Assembly: GCA_922989275.2 (NCBI GenBank)
Contig: OV277863.1
Coordinates: 49,954,999 to 50,018,998, forward strand
Reading direction: 5' to 3'
DNA from: Gari tellinella
Taxonomy: Eukaryota; Mollusca; Bivalvia; Cardiida; Psammobiidae
DNA length: 64,000 nucleotides
The notes beneath the pieces were generated by a model, which saw nothing but the letters and a program-made list of their open reading frames with translations, searched no databases and was not told the origin of the DNA. This document shows positions 46,259 to 57,016 of the stretch, in pieces. A program made the translations under genes and the position numbers. Position 1 is the first letter of the stretch, and every line of letters begins with the position of its first letter.

Positions 46259-46849
46259 GAGGACGTGAAGTATTTGTCAATATATTGCTATATGACAAGC
46301 AGTGCATACCCTAATCAGAGGGTTCCTTTAACAGCTCTCGAGTCTAGTTTTTAATGATTTGAATAGGATAAGTGTACACTTCACATGTGCACTGTATGCA
46401 AAAGGCGTGACTAGAGTTAAAACGGTGAAATTAAGGTGAAAGTAAATTAGAAAGCTTCTTTCGGTTCTTTCTGTCATGCTTTCACCTTTCTTTATTGTTG
46501 TCGCCCGTCTTTCCTTGAGGCATCTAGCCTTCTTTAAAGTGGTTTTTATAGGGTGACTTTAATGTATATACAGAAATATCCAGTGCTGTCTTTCAAATAT
46601 AAAACCCCTGTCTTAGACAGGAGTCAAATCGTTTAAATTACCACTGTCTCTAAAGTAAAGGCAAGATAGTACATATATCACTCGACTATTGTCGCTTGAT
46701 AAAAGTCAAACTTTCATTGAAGCAGATACTGCAGCCTTAATTATGTTTGCTTTCTGCAGAATAATGCAGAAAGCAGGAACGTCCGTAGTCTTTTATCCAG
46801 CATCAAGTTACTACCTGTCTTCAGAGATAACGAATATTTTTCAATTGTC

Positions 46850-47015
46850 GCTAACCCGTACCTGCTGCGATATCGTGTGCTTTGAAATTGTCGTCGGCAA
46901 ATATTGCTGAAAGTTAAATTAAGATTTTCAAGTAAAGAAACATAAAGACGAGTATCAAATATTTTGGATCCAGATCAGACGCCGCATGACGCGGCGTCTG
47001 ATATGGACACAAACT
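46850..47015. repeat. Palindromic element fragment upstream of exon 20
   Basis: Core around GATCCAGATCAGACGCCGC at 46968-47012, with CTAACCCGTACCTGCTGCGAT flank. The right end is absent and the exon acceptor follows within 90 bases. Confidence 0.6.
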
Positions 47016-47102
47016 TTTTTGTGAAACACAATGACGTCGCGATCAGCAGAGGTTAATACTTATTTGAGAGTACTATGCATCTTATTTTTCATCATCATAC
47101 AG

Positions 47103-47306
47103 GAAAGTGGAGGTGATACAGTTGAGATTATTCTCAATCGTACAATGAGAACATGCAGTATATACTTAAACGGGGAAGAGAACAGCACGTTTCCAAGTAC
47201 GGGTACTTTTAAAGATATAGATGCAAGCAAGGTGTCTGTGTATGAGGCAAAGAATACTACTGATAAAAGTCTTGTGGTGGCTTTCGAGTCGGGCATCTCC
47301 ATACAG
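47103..47306 (+). CDS. Exon 20: VWD domain, middle
   Basis: Acceptor CATCATACAG|GAA, donor ATACAG|GTATAG, 204 bases, phase 0-0. Contains SGGDTVEIIL, a CSIYLNGEEN strand and a FESGISIQ strand, as expected for VWD beta strands. The open frame extends 5' of the acceptor only by chance. Confidence 0.9.
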
Positions 47307-47387
47307 GTATAGTCATGGGATTTAGTATTGTTATTCTATCGCACACGATTTTATTGGCAACGCCCGAGGCAAATCCCTTTAAATAAT

Positions 47388-47618
47388 TTCACCCTTTGCC
47401 TATCAATGACACCTTTAATCGCGTTTGCAAACAGTTTGGGTCCTGATTAGACGCCGCGTAACGCGGCGTCTAATCAGAACCCAAACTGTTTGAAACTCTA
47501 ATCGATATTTATTAAGTCATTAACTTTAGATATAACTTTGAAACGTGTCTTGCAAACAACACTTCTGTATCAGACGACGATAAAGCGGTGAAGGGGTATA
47601 AATCTCTAAATAATTTGA
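47388..47618. mobile_element. PiggyBac-like MITE, same family as 14584
   Basis: TTTCACCCTTTGCCTATCAAT start, perfect core at 47430-47495, body matching 43968-44199. The right end (GACCGGGAAAACC) is decayed. Confidence 0.68.
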
Positions 47619-47999
47619 CCGGGAAAACCTCCAGATAGAGAAACACACTTATAACGAAGTCCTCGGGACCATCTGAAATATTTCGTTACATGTATATCAC
47701 TATTTCTTTAAAGAAGGTCTACTTTACTACATGTTAATTAGAGATTGTGAATGAATTTTGTTTTGTTGTTTCCAATATTTCGCTATATCGAATTAAATTA
47801 TTGCAGTGAAAGAGTTAACTACACATTCTAATGTAATCTATAATTTCCTGCAATCTGATTGGTACATGTGATACTTTGGTGCATATTAAATATTGATATA
47901 TATGTACAAGCAGTTCTTTAGATGTTGCTTGTTTCTACCAATTGCACTTTTGAATATTATTCGGCACTAAATGTAAGAGTTTTTTACTTTCTCTCATAG

Positions 48000-48180
48000 A
48001 TCGCTGTGTCCGACATATTGGGCTTTGTAAGCTCCGTTCCTCAATCAATCGCCGACAAAGTTTCAGGTTTACTTGGAAATTTTGATGGAGACCCAACCAA
48101 TGATTTTATTGTGCGAAACAACGGAACAGTGCTGTCTGCAGATTCTACTGAAGAGAAACTGTTTGAATTCGGAAGTTCCT
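48000..48180 (+). CDS. Exon 21: VWD domain, GLLGNFDGDPTNDF segment
   Basis: Acceptor CTCTCATAG|ATC (phase 0), donor AGTTCCT|GTAAGA (phase 1). Holds GLLGNFDGDPTNDF, the VWD signature. The Cys of the classical GLCG motif is Leu here, a change known in MUC4-type VWD domains that argues against disulphide multimerisation by this site. It ends FGSS, continued as W in exon 22. Confidence 0.95.
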
Positions 48181-48743
48181 GTAAGAAATTTAACAATAAT
48201 TTGGATTTATCTCCTGTCTTTTGAATAAATATCTATTTCTTGTGACAAATAAACTTCTTAGCATATCTTTTTAGCACTAACCTAATCAGAACCTACATTA
48301 ATGTCTTGTATGATCTTTCTTATGTAAGTCTGCAATCTTTCCTTGGGAAACAATTCTTTTCTTTGATAGTCAATGGAATACATCGGGTGATAATTGTTCA
48401 TTTTGGACGTAGATATGTAATATGAATATTCAGCAGGAGAATGATTAAGTCAATAATATCAAGTTTCTTAATCCGTTTAGCCCATAAATGTGCCTTGTTA
48501 TTCTTATAACCATTCGTACACTAAGAAAAGTAGTCCCCAAGTAGAAAGTCCTGGATATCAAACATACATGTTATGATCTATACCTTTACAGATGGGAGCC
48601 AAATGCAGGTGGACTGTAAAGAAGAATGCTCTTTATGCTTTACTTTCAACCTGCTTTAAGCGGAAATATGATTTCAAAACCAGAAACAGGTTATTGGATA
48701 ACGAGTTAATTGAGTGACGGCAGATCCCATGTTTACAAAACAG

Positions 48744-48966
48744 TTGCTCAAATCTGACCAATCAAAAGCTTGAGAGCGATCTCTGTCTCATCTCAAACGA
48801 TTTATAACATTGGACCCTGAACCCAAGGTTATAAAGATTTTGAGTTGAGTCTGAGAACGTTCTCAAGCATTTGATTGGTCAGAATTGAGCCTAAGCTCAA
48901 ATTTGACCAATCAAATGTTTGAGAACGACTTTATACTCAACCCGAAAGCTTTATAACATTGGGCCC
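48744..48966. repeat. Palindromic repeat with TTTGATTGGTCAG arms, one and a half copies
   Basis: Half unit (48744-48822) followed by a full unit (48823-48966). Arms TTTATAACATTGG and inverse; centre TTGATTGGTCAGAATTGAGC and inverse. Same family as 63116-63270. Confidence 0.82.
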
Positions 48967-49020
48967 TATACACAGGTCTTACCTTACCACCACACATGAG
49001 ACATTGTTTTCTTATTGTAG

Positions 49021-49314
49021 GGATGATTTTCATCAACGAGTCGCTGTTTAAGTACAGTTTGTCTGGCGGTAACTACAGTTTCTACAATAACGACACCATC
49101 CGTCCCGTTCACTTTGTTGGTGACTATCTAAATAATCTAACAGCCTACCTGGCCAGTCGATGTCCATCTGGGTCGTTGACTGAAAGTGATGTCATGGAAA
49201 AATGTGATAACAACACAGCATGCATAATTGATGCAGCAGCGACTTGTGATGTCGGCTTTGGTCAAAGATCAAAGGACACTCAGGAGTCTGTGGAAATGAA
49301 GAAAATGATTGTCG
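49021..49314 (+). CDS. Exon 22: VWD C-terminal region
   Basis: Acceptor TTATTGTAG|GG (phase 1), donor GATTGTCG|GTAAAG (phase 1). Encodes W-x-I ... ESLFKYSLSGG and a later C-x-N-x-x-A-C-I-I-D block, matching the segment that follows VWD in MUC4-like proteins (S-W, E-S-L-F-x-Y, C-x(3-6)-C-x-x-D-x-x-A-T). Confidence 0.93.
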
Positions 49315-50625
49315 GTAAAGAATTGTTGTTATCTTGGCTAATATTGTTCAACAATCAAATCTCAATAACTGGATCTCAATTAATTCGAGTTTACCCATAT
49401 TTTAAAGTTAAACGTTGACTAGCCATATTTAAACCTTGAAAGAAGGATAAGTCGGGCTAAGGCGGACTCTTACCAATTACCAAAACGCAACAGTAAGTTT
49501 TTGATAATTTGAATTACGCTAGTTCAAAGTGGTTCGACGAATGTATTTCACCATTGAGAACCTTAATTGCCAACCTTCGCAAAGATTGGGAATACAGATA
49601 AGGACCACTAAAAATGGGACTTAATCCTGTTGTCTGCAATATCGTTTACAAGTTATTTTTAAGGCAGTAAACTGACGTTATGTCAAAACAAGTGGCAAAC
49701 TGTTTGTAAATGCGATTTATGACGTCATTGAGAGTGAAATGGTTAATAAAGATACGAAATAGCCGTTTCACAGATATTGTTCCATATTTGGGTTATAATT
49801 TAGAATTTCTCAAAATGGTGCTCTTCGACAGTTTTCGTTCTTTCACTCGAATAGTTTTTTTTTCATAAGATGTTCACAAAACGTTCTGAAAAATGTGTAT
49901 TTGCATAAATTGGAAGCCAGGTCCGATAACCAGCCAAAGCATACCAGGCACTTTGGAGACATGTGCCTTGTTTTTATGCTCCCTCCTGCGAAAGAAACGG
50001 AATAGATTACTTTGCATAATTATGGTAGACCAAATGGTTTCCTATCAGTAACTCAGCGTCAACCTACAGTTCTCATATTTAATAGGGAGGTTAATTATCA
50101 TGAGTAAATGACCGCTATATATTTTGTTTTCGACAGTATAAAGTTGAAGGTCATTTTAATGGCACGGTGGCTTGGGACATACATGTTTAACAAACATATC
50201 TTGTTATAAACAGTTAATATATCATGAACATAGATTCTTTGCCTGCACTAATATTTTTTAAGACTCATTCTTACTTTACTTTCAACCTGGTTTACATTAT
50301 TTATGTGTATAATATAGACACCCGGCATCCAAGTTCAAAAGAAATGTGATTAGACCAAATTTGGTTTTCAGTTTGCTTTAATCTTAAAATTGTATTGATA
50401 TATGTTTGTTTTAAGGTGGACACAAAACTTAATTATATCTATTTGAAAACAATAAAATATTGTCAAAGGTATTAGTGTAAAACACAAATATGATATCACC
50501 TAAACTACAATTTTGCCACAAATCAACCCTAGAATATTACATATGGACTTGCCTTATTTAAAAATGGAACTGTCCTTTTGATGTTTCAGGGGTTAATGTC
50601 AATTGATTGTACTGTTGTATTGCAG
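49315..50625 (+). other. Intron, little recognisable
   Basis: Holds a truncated palindromic-element remnant (49615-49745, ending GAGAGTGAAATGGTTAA) and a CGAACTAGCG-type inverted stretch near 49400-49530. The rest is AT-rich. Confidence 0.45.
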
Positions 50626-50778
50626 ACAACAACCCGCCAAAATTCTACAACAACAATACTTTGATGACTGACAGCTCCACAGTACTTCGGCTTCTTGTAA
50701 ATGACACAAACAGTTTCTCAGTTCGTGTTGAAACCAACATCATACAATCAAGCTTCACCTTCGATGAATCAACTAAAG
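50626..50778 (+). CDS. Exon 23: beta-rich linker, first half
   Basis: Acceptor GTATTGCAG|AC, donor ACTAAAG|GTAAGG, 153 bases, phase 1-1. Begins DNNPPKFYNN and contains RLLVNDTNSFSVRV. In MUC4-like proteins a cadherin/Ig-like fold starting N-x-P-P-x-F sits here between VWD and EGF. A MITE starts 24 bases past the donor (50803). Confidence 0.85.
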
Positions 50779-50802
50779 GTAAGGGGTGGTCATAAACACG
50801 AA

Positions 50803-51035
50803 CAGTGGAGACGACATTACTCTTTCTCAATAAACATGCGTGTGCCTATATTATATTCCAATGCAAACAATTTTGAGCCAGGTCAGACGCCGGGTGACCC
50901 GATGTCTGATAAGGCTCCAAAACCATGGGCCACTCAAATGAAAATTAACTGTCAGAAATTTCAAACAGTTATCTCAATGTATTACGATAGCAATTGAAAA
51001 CATTTAAACGGGAAATAACAACGTATTCTCCACTG
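50803..51035. mobile_element. Pogo-like MITE, family 1 (233 bp)
   Basis: CAGTGGAGACGACATTACTC to ACGTATTCTCCACTG|TA, 24 bases after the exon 23 donor. The core palindrome carries mismatches. Confidence 0.78.
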
Positions 51036-51152
51036 TAACAATGCAGTAAACGACCCCTAGAAAGTGTACGAAAGCTTTGGATGCGTTTCTGCTGTAAAAA
51101 CATTGTAACCTTACATATGTGCATCTCTCTTTAGTCATTTCACCATGTAATA

Positions 51153-51420
51153 CAGTGATCCCTCTCTACATCGACATCCAATTGGAGACACATATGTTGT
51201 GTTTTGTTCGGAGGGAGTCGGTATAGGGAGGGAAAATGGAGACTTTGTTTACATTTTCAAACAGCTTGAAACCAGATCAGACGCCTCGTAATGCGGCATT
51301 TGATCTGGGTTCAAGCTGTTTGTCACTCATCATTATATGTATTCTATCAAAATGTCCACTTATATGTAACTTTGAGAAAAAAATAGCAGACGACAATTTT
51401 AAGCAGTATATATTGCATCA
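51153..51420. mobile_element. Partial family 2 MITE
   Basis: TA|CAGTGATCCCTCTCTACATC, then GTTCGGAGGGAGTCGG and a core at 51260-51325. Right end missing. Confidence 0.72.
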
Positions 51421-51572
51421 GTAAAAACGTTGTACTCCTTAGGAACCTTTCGGATTTTATTTCCAGTTACTACTCAAGCTAAATTTCAGGCCATCAATTC
51501 AAACCAAGATAGGAAAGCTTGGTTATTTTGTAAATACATACACCTAAATGAAATTACATAAACATATTTCAG

Positions 51573-51746
51573 TCTTCACATGGAATATCACAGAAGATCT
51601 CAAAACAAACGATGTACAATTGAAGTTTGTTGCCACCGATGATCTAAATGGCACATCAACATACGAACCGACCATCTACTACTGCGGGTGCAGTAAAGCA
51701 TCAGAGTGTGATTACACAATGATTGAGGAACTCGACTCAAACCCCA
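51573..51746 (+). CDS. Exon 24: beta-rich linker, second half
   Basis: Acceptor ACATATTTCAG|TC, donor ACCCCA|GTTAGT, 174 bases, phase 1-1. Encodes VFTWNITED, LKFVATDDLNG and IYYCGCSKASECDY. The F-x-W-x-x-T ... F-x-A-x-D ... C-x-C-x(4-6)-C layout matches the region before the EGF modules of mucin-like proteins. Confidence 0.88.
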
Positions 51747-51974
51747 GTTAGTATCAAACTATATTGTAAAACTGATGCTATAAAAAAATACTACTAAATT
51801 CAATGAGTGTCATTTTTTATAAGATGCATACACTTTCAAAGCAAGAACTTAGTAACTATTTCAACACTTAAAACATATTGCAAATAACACTAGTCTCAAT
51901 AAATTGAAAATAAAATTAAAATGCATCACTGAATGGTGGTTTACAGCCCATTGACACAAAAAGGTCATTTAGAA

Positions 51975-52210
51975 CCGATTAACCCATTTGCGGCCTGTGG
52001 ATTCTTCCATGTTTTATATTGGATAAGTCCATTTTTTATCAAATGGATGCCTGGTCAAATTTTTCATTTTCATTTTGTTTTATTTTTGAAATTCCTATCA
52101 GCAAACAGTGTAGACTCTGATCAGACGCCGCATAATGCGGCGTCTGATCAGAGTCTACACTGTTTGCCTATGTCCCATATATGGGATCGTGGGCACAGAT
52201 GGGTTAAATC
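51975..52210. mobile_element. Palindromic TTAA-type element
   Basis: TTAACCCATTTGCGGCC to GGGCACAGATGGGTTAA. The core at 52090-52165 is a perfect palindrome through GATCAGACGCCGCATAATGC. TTAA ends are consistent with a piggyBac-like origin. Confidence 0.72.
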
Positions 52211-52479
52211 AATAAAAGTACATAACAGAATAGTTTATTAAACCTAAACTTACAAAGTGTCTTGTCCTACCAGTAAACTAGTACAAACTTCCTTAAAAAA
52301 TCTGAATGTTTTATATGTAACTTTAACATTCTGAAATGCAAAATCAGTGCCAGAGCTCCAGGTTAGGTGGGTGTTTCAAACACGTTTTTTAGATACTCAA
52401 ACAAACTTTATGCCGCGATCACTTAACACATTATCCCCTAATACTTCCAATGGACGATTCTAGTTTGTAAAAAAGGCTT

Positions 52480-52664
52480 GTCCCTTTTAGACTATTTAGG
52501 GTTGTTCTCGGTAATAAATTGCAAAATTACAAACAGTGAAGTTTCTGATCAGATGGTCCCTTCAAGAGCCCTCTGATCAGGGACTTTACTGTTTGCATTG
52601 GACCTGTGTACTCATAACAGGTACACTTGTGTGCATATATGCGTCACTAGGGCTCAATGAGTTA
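52480..52664. mobile_element. TTAA-type MITE fragment
   Basis: Core around TGATCAGATGGTCCCTTCAAG and inverse, then ATATGCGTCACTAGGGCTCAA and GAGTTAA. Reverse orientation relative to 10261-10504. Confidence 0.6.
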
Positions 52665-52839
52665 ACGGAATAACCATGGTATTAGATCATGGAATAGTCC
52701 GACAGGCATTCTGGAATATATGGTTTATATGGTTTAGATTCAATGTTAAGAAATCATTTATGCGAAAATAATGTCCAATCTAAAAGTAGTAATTGTCAGA
52801 TTTTGATTCTTGTTTTATAATATTCTTGGTATTATTTAG

Positions 52840-53025
52840 ATAAGTTTTATCGAGCCCGCTGTAACTGTGCAGAATCTACCACCGGGAAGTATTGTACTGA
52901 GACCATTGACCCGTGTGACCCAAACCCATGTTTTCCGGGTTCGGTGTGTGATGTGAAGAACGCGCCATCTCCGTGCGGCATGTGTCCAGAGGGTTATAGT
53001 GGGACTGATGGAATGAGATGTTATG
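52840..53025 (+). CDS. Exon 25: Cys-rich EGF-like unit after the linker
   Basis: Acceptor TATTATTTAG|AT, donor TGTTATG|GTAAGT, 186 bases, phase 1-1. Encodes FYRARCNCAESTTGKYC, then DPCDPNPCFPGSVC and CGMCPEGYSGTDGMRC. This is the F-x-x-A-x-C-x-C ... C-F-P-G-x-x-C ... C-G-x-C-P-x-G pattern typical of MUC4-like proteins. Confidence 0.92.
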
Positions 53026-53085
53026 GTAAGTACTGTCATCTTAGCAGCCCTGTTAAATGGTCATAGACCATTCAATGTAAATGTA

Positions 53086-53277
53086 CAGTAAACCCCTCTA
53101 TTACGGACACTAAATTGTGGTAAGTATAACTTGTTTACGACAGGTGACTGCTTTAAAGCAACGTGACAGTAAAACAGAAAGCTCCTCTTTTAATGTCACC
53201 TTGCTTTCAGCTGTCACCTGTCTTTAAAACAATCAATGAGTCTTCTTTTTAGTGGTCGTGATAGAGAGGTTTTACTG
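53086..53277. mobile_element. Family 3 MITE (192 bp)
   Basis: TA|CAGTAAACCCCTCTATTAC to AGAGAGGTTTTACTG|TA, with an internal AGCAACGTGACAG / GTCACCTTGCT hairpin. Starts 60 bases past the exon 25 donor. Confidence 0.83.
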
Positions 53278-53321
53278 TATTATCCATTTCCACTTCATAC
53301 TGAAGGTAAATAAACTAAATA

Positions 53322-53600
53322 CAGAGCTCCCTCTCCATAACGACAATTCCCTCCTCACAACAATACTTGCTGCTGTTCCAAAAACAAGACAATTATGTCG
53401 AACCTTTCCATGGCTGCAATATCTTAAAATTGTCGTCTGCTGTTTTTCTCAAAGTCACATAATTGACAATTTGACAGAAAGAAACATAATGACGATGGAC
53501 AAACAGCTTGAATAGCGATCAGACGTCGCGTTACGCGGCGTCTTATCTGGATTCAAGCTGTTTGTAAATGTAAGCCTATTTTCCCCCATATAACAACTCA
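53322..53600. mobile_element. Partial family 2 MITE
   Basis: TA|CAGAGCTCCCTCTCCATAAC start, core palindrome at 53505-53565. The right end has been lost. Confidence 0.7.
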
Positions 53601-53802
53601 TATGATGCATCCAGAACTGTATGAAGTCGAACTACTGTCTTCAGTGGATGTATAAATTGAAGGCGTAAAAGCCGTATCAATTTGGTAATGGGTTACGCAG
53701 ACATCTGTTGTAGATATCTTCATGCCTATCCACTTTTTTCTGTTTAACACAAGATAATAACTTTTCTTTCAAATTAGGTTTTTTGCATATTTTATATTTC
53801 AG

Positions 53803-53925
53803 ATGTAGACGAATGTTTAGCTGGAACCCATGCATGCCAGCAACATTGCACAAACATACTTGGATCATATATCTGCTCCTGTGACTCTGGTTATACCTTG
53901 AACACGGATGGACATCATTGCGATG
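53803..53925 (+). CDS. Exon 26: calcium-binding EGF module 10
   Basis: Acceptor TATATTTCAG|AT, donor TGCGATG|GTAAAA, 123 bases, phase 1-1. Starts D-V-D-E-C, LGSYICSC core and GYTLNTDGHHC ending, a fibrillin/fibulin-style calcium-binding EGF with six Cys. Confidence 0.93.
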
Positions 53926-54269
53926 GTAAAATACATTGTAATGTAGCCCTTATTTCCTCATACACACGTTTGAACAAACATTTTGATAATTATATAAAAC
54001 TGTGTGTTTGTTTTCAAATACTTTGACCTCTAAGGGACTTTTTCTCAGAAAAGCATGTCCAAACACACGTCTCATTTTTGTTACATGCATTCAGTCATAA
54101 ACTGAAAGAGAATAATTGATTTTATGGCTGAATGCATGTAATAAAAAATTGACGTGTGTTTGGACGTGATTTTCTTTGAAAAAGGCCCTTCGATGTCGAA
54201 TTATTAGAAAAGAGCAGTTTTGTAGATTTATATTTTTTAATTCCCTATTTGGAATATTGTAATAATTAT

Positions 54270-54646
54270 ATTAATTGTAAACAGTTTGGAACCTGAAAAG
54301 ACGCCGTGTAACACGGCATCTTATCAGGTTCCAAACTGCTTGTTATTGAAATTAGTATGAATCGTCATTATTCAATATGAAACTGTCATTTTCTACGTGT
54401 TATAGTTTTCCATTTGCGTTTCGTTTCTTTTAAACATGAAGGAATAATATAGCTTTTTTTATTAAACCTTTGCCTGCTGATCGTGACTTCGCTTGTTTTT
54501 GCAAACATTTCGGAACCAGATCAGACCCTGCATAACGCGGTGTCTTATCTGAATTTTAACTGTTTGACACTCGTCTTTAGGTTTGTTCAATTAAAAATGT
54601 ATAAATCAGACGAAAATTAGAGGACATAACGCAGGATACGGATTAA
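54270..54646. mobile_element. Degenerate family 1 copy next to a piggyBac-like copy
   Basis: Palindromic core at 54280-54335 with GTTTCGTTTCTTTTAAAC remnants, then TTAAACCTTTGCCTGCTG (54462) to GCAGGATACGGATTAAT (54646) with a decayed core. The rest of the intron to 55403 has no recognisable content. Confidence 0.6.
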
Positions 54647-55403
54647 TATTTACATTTGCCCCATTCAAAGCCATTGAAAAAATGACGTTCAATTCGTGTA
54701 AACGCTTTTTTCGAGGGACGGGACTTGTCGATAAGTCTTGCAGAGGAGGCGGGGCATATACATTTGTCATTCTCGAATTAATCTTTGGAAATCGGACAGC
54801 GAACATGTGTAGGATTTTTCCAAATAATTGTTCTTTACCGATGTATACCTTCCTATTAGCGGATTCCATGTTACCGACTAAAATTCTTCTATTAAAGAGA
54901 TAAATTGCAAGAAAGTTAACATACCTTATTAAACAACAGCTGTCTGCATTTCTTTATGACAAAAATCGGTATAGCTATACTGCTTTAAAAAATGACGTCA
55001 TTACCAAATGACGTCAAATCGGCATTTTCGGGCAAACCAGTCATAAAGTTGACGTCGGAATGTAAACAATGGAACTTATTGTTTTGCTTTCGAATGTACA
55101 CAGCTTCAGAAATTAGGTCATGGCTGTTCCTTATAGGGAACACATTATTCGTGTTATCAACCTCTAATATGGATTAAACATACAGCGTACTAACAAAATA
55201 TTCATTTAATATTAGATATTACAGCAAATATATTGTTTATATAAGAAATCGCTATTCATGGTAATTGCCGATACTTTTCTGTCGTTTATTTCGCTTGAAC
55301 GCCGAAAATATCAGTTCATTTCTTAAATGAAGCAATAGGTCAAGAAGTCATCTGCCATGAGTGCAACTCATGACTGGTGGTGTTTATTATCCTATATTTT
55401 CAG

Positions 55404-55532
55404 ACATCGATGAGTGTGCGGATGTAGCTACTAATATCTGCACAGAAAAACAGTACTGCAGAAACTTGAATGGTTCTTTCACGTGTGGCTGTTTACCTGG
55501 TTACGTAGAAGTGAGCAAGATATGCCAAAAAG
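55404..55532 (+). CDS. Exon 27: calcium-binding EGF module 11
   Basis: Acceptor TATTTTCAG|AC, donor CAAAAAG|GTGCAG, 129 bases, phase 1-1. Starts D-I-D-E-C, with NLNGSFTCGCLPGY core. Six Cys. The donor (GTGCAG) is weak, and a C homopolymer-rich run follows at 55577-55600. Confidence 0.9.
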
Positions 55533-55576
55533 GTGCAGTAGACCTCGAACATTCAAGCTCAATTAAAGACTTTTCC

Positions 55577-55600
55577 TCCCCCCCCCCCCCCCTCCCCCCT
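55577..55600 (+). repeat. Poly-C run
   Basis: Sixteen-plus C residues interrupted by one T, giving a G-run on the minus strand. Confidence 0.95.
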
Positions 55601-55612
55601 TTGTCTCGATAG

Positions 55613-55862
55613 GTGTGAATTATAACTGTCAAAACATGCATCACATGCTATACCAATCTCAATATATCTGGTGAGGCCCAGATTATTCTCATGCTCTAGT
55701 GATTTTCAATGGTTATTTCTAACCAAACTATCAATTATAAAGGTTTGGTCTCACACGAGAGGCTTCAATGGTATTTTGATGCCCACATGTCCATAAGATT
55801 CATGCTTTTTGCAAGGAAATTATCTGGCAAGGCGTTTTGATCGAAATATCGTCAGGAGATGT
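55613..55862. repeat. Dispersed SINE-like repeat, copy 2
   Basis: Matches 16745-16992 by eye along the full length. Both copies lie in introns of this gene in the same orientation. Confidence 0.75.
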
Positions 55863-55914
55863 CTTTTACCTTTCTTCCCCTACATATTCAAGAATATATA
55901 TAAAAATTTATTTA

Positions 55915-56155
55915 ACCCCTTTCAATGTCAAAACTATTATTAGCGTTTTAACCCCACACCCCCATATTGACGTTTGTTTCAATGATGGTGTCTGTATTCT
56001 CGTTTTAATGTTATAATTAAGGCAGAATAACAGAAGTAATTTTGAAACTAGCGTCAAAAAGTTTGACCTCTACCAGAAACCGCGTTACGAGGCGTCTGAT
56101 CTGGATCCAAATTGTTTGCAAATACGCCTTTTGGTGCCATTGACAGTTAAAGCGT
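55915..56155. mobile_element. PiggyBac-like MITE, degenerate
   Basis: TTTAACCCCTTTCAATGTC start, decayed core at 56055-56120, TTGACAGTTAAAGCG end. Ends about 100 bases before exon 28. Confidence 0.6.
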
Positions 56156-56255
56156 AAATGAAGAAGAATGACGTCTTTGGTAATCATGTCTAAAGTTCAG
56201 CTCTCAGGAAATTCATCGAATCTATATTACATTATTTAACATTTTATATTACCAG

Positions 56256-56341
56256 TCAAAAGATCGTTTGTTATATCCCTTACCATCGATGTGACCCAAA
56301 GTCCTAACGATGAAGCAATTAAGAATGCGGTGAGACAGTGG
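56256..56341 (+). CDS. Exon 28: SEA-like region, part 1
   Basis: Acceptor TATTACCAG|TC (phase 1), donor CAGTGG|GTAAGT (phase 0). Encodes SFVISLTIDVTQSPNDEAIK, resembling the first strand and helix start of a SEA domain. Assignment rests on position, length over three exons (~117 residues) and mucin context. No exact cleavage motif is seen. Confidence 0.75.
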
Positions 56342-56789
56342 GTAAGTACAGTAATTATTATTTGGGTTGACTGTTTTACCCCTGAATATTTAGAGGTCTA
56401 GTTCATTTTGACTATTTAATATTTTAATAGTACAGTGCTCCCTCTCTACTGGAAGACACTGGTGGTGTGTAGTATGGATGGAAGTTGTTATTAGGGGATA
56501 TCTACAAGAGTAAGGATAAAAGCCCGTTCGGCAATATGACACTTTCACTGCCAGGATATTGTCCGGCTAAAGCACATATGAACTTTGCAATGACAAAACC
56601 AGCCTTATTGCATTGCAACATTATACAGACCAAGCACCGTTGTAATCCTAGGCTCTGTATCTGATCTAAGTTTCGTCTACACTGCCACAAAACGTATTTA
56701 AAACAACTACATAAAGTGCATGTAGGTGTCAAACAGCGAAGATCAAAACTAATTCTAGATTATGTGATGACACCTGTAAACAAGCAACC

Positions 56790-56966
56790 TCTCTCTTACT
56801 CTATCTCTTTCTATCCTTCTCTTTCCCTCTCCTCTCTCTCTCTCTGTCTGTCTGTCTGTATGTCTCTCTCTGTGTCTCTCTCCGGGTCTCTCTCTGTCTC
56901 TCTCTGTGTCTCTCTGTCTCTGTCTCTCTGTCTCTCTGTCTCTCTCTGTCTCTCTCAGTCTCTCTC

Positions 56967-57016
<50 letters not shown>
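56790..57016. repeat. Second CT-rich polypyrimidine tract
   Basis: CTCTCTC and TCTGTCTG units, pyrimidines on the plus strand as in 8536-9018. Preceded by a 200 bp stretch (56430-56640) containing decayed family 2 and palindromic fragments. Confidence 0.95.

Noticed and set aside
47031..47102. Upstream extension of the VWD exon starting at an ATG with a hydrophobic run
   Set aside because: The hydrophobic run is the polypyrimidine tract before the CATCATACAG acceptor; exon 20 joins in phase 0 with its neighbours, so no new start is needed.
54661..54903. Open frame with several Cys (73 aa)
   Set aside because: No splice signals, no domain pattern, and Cys spacing is unlike EGF; chance frame in an intron.
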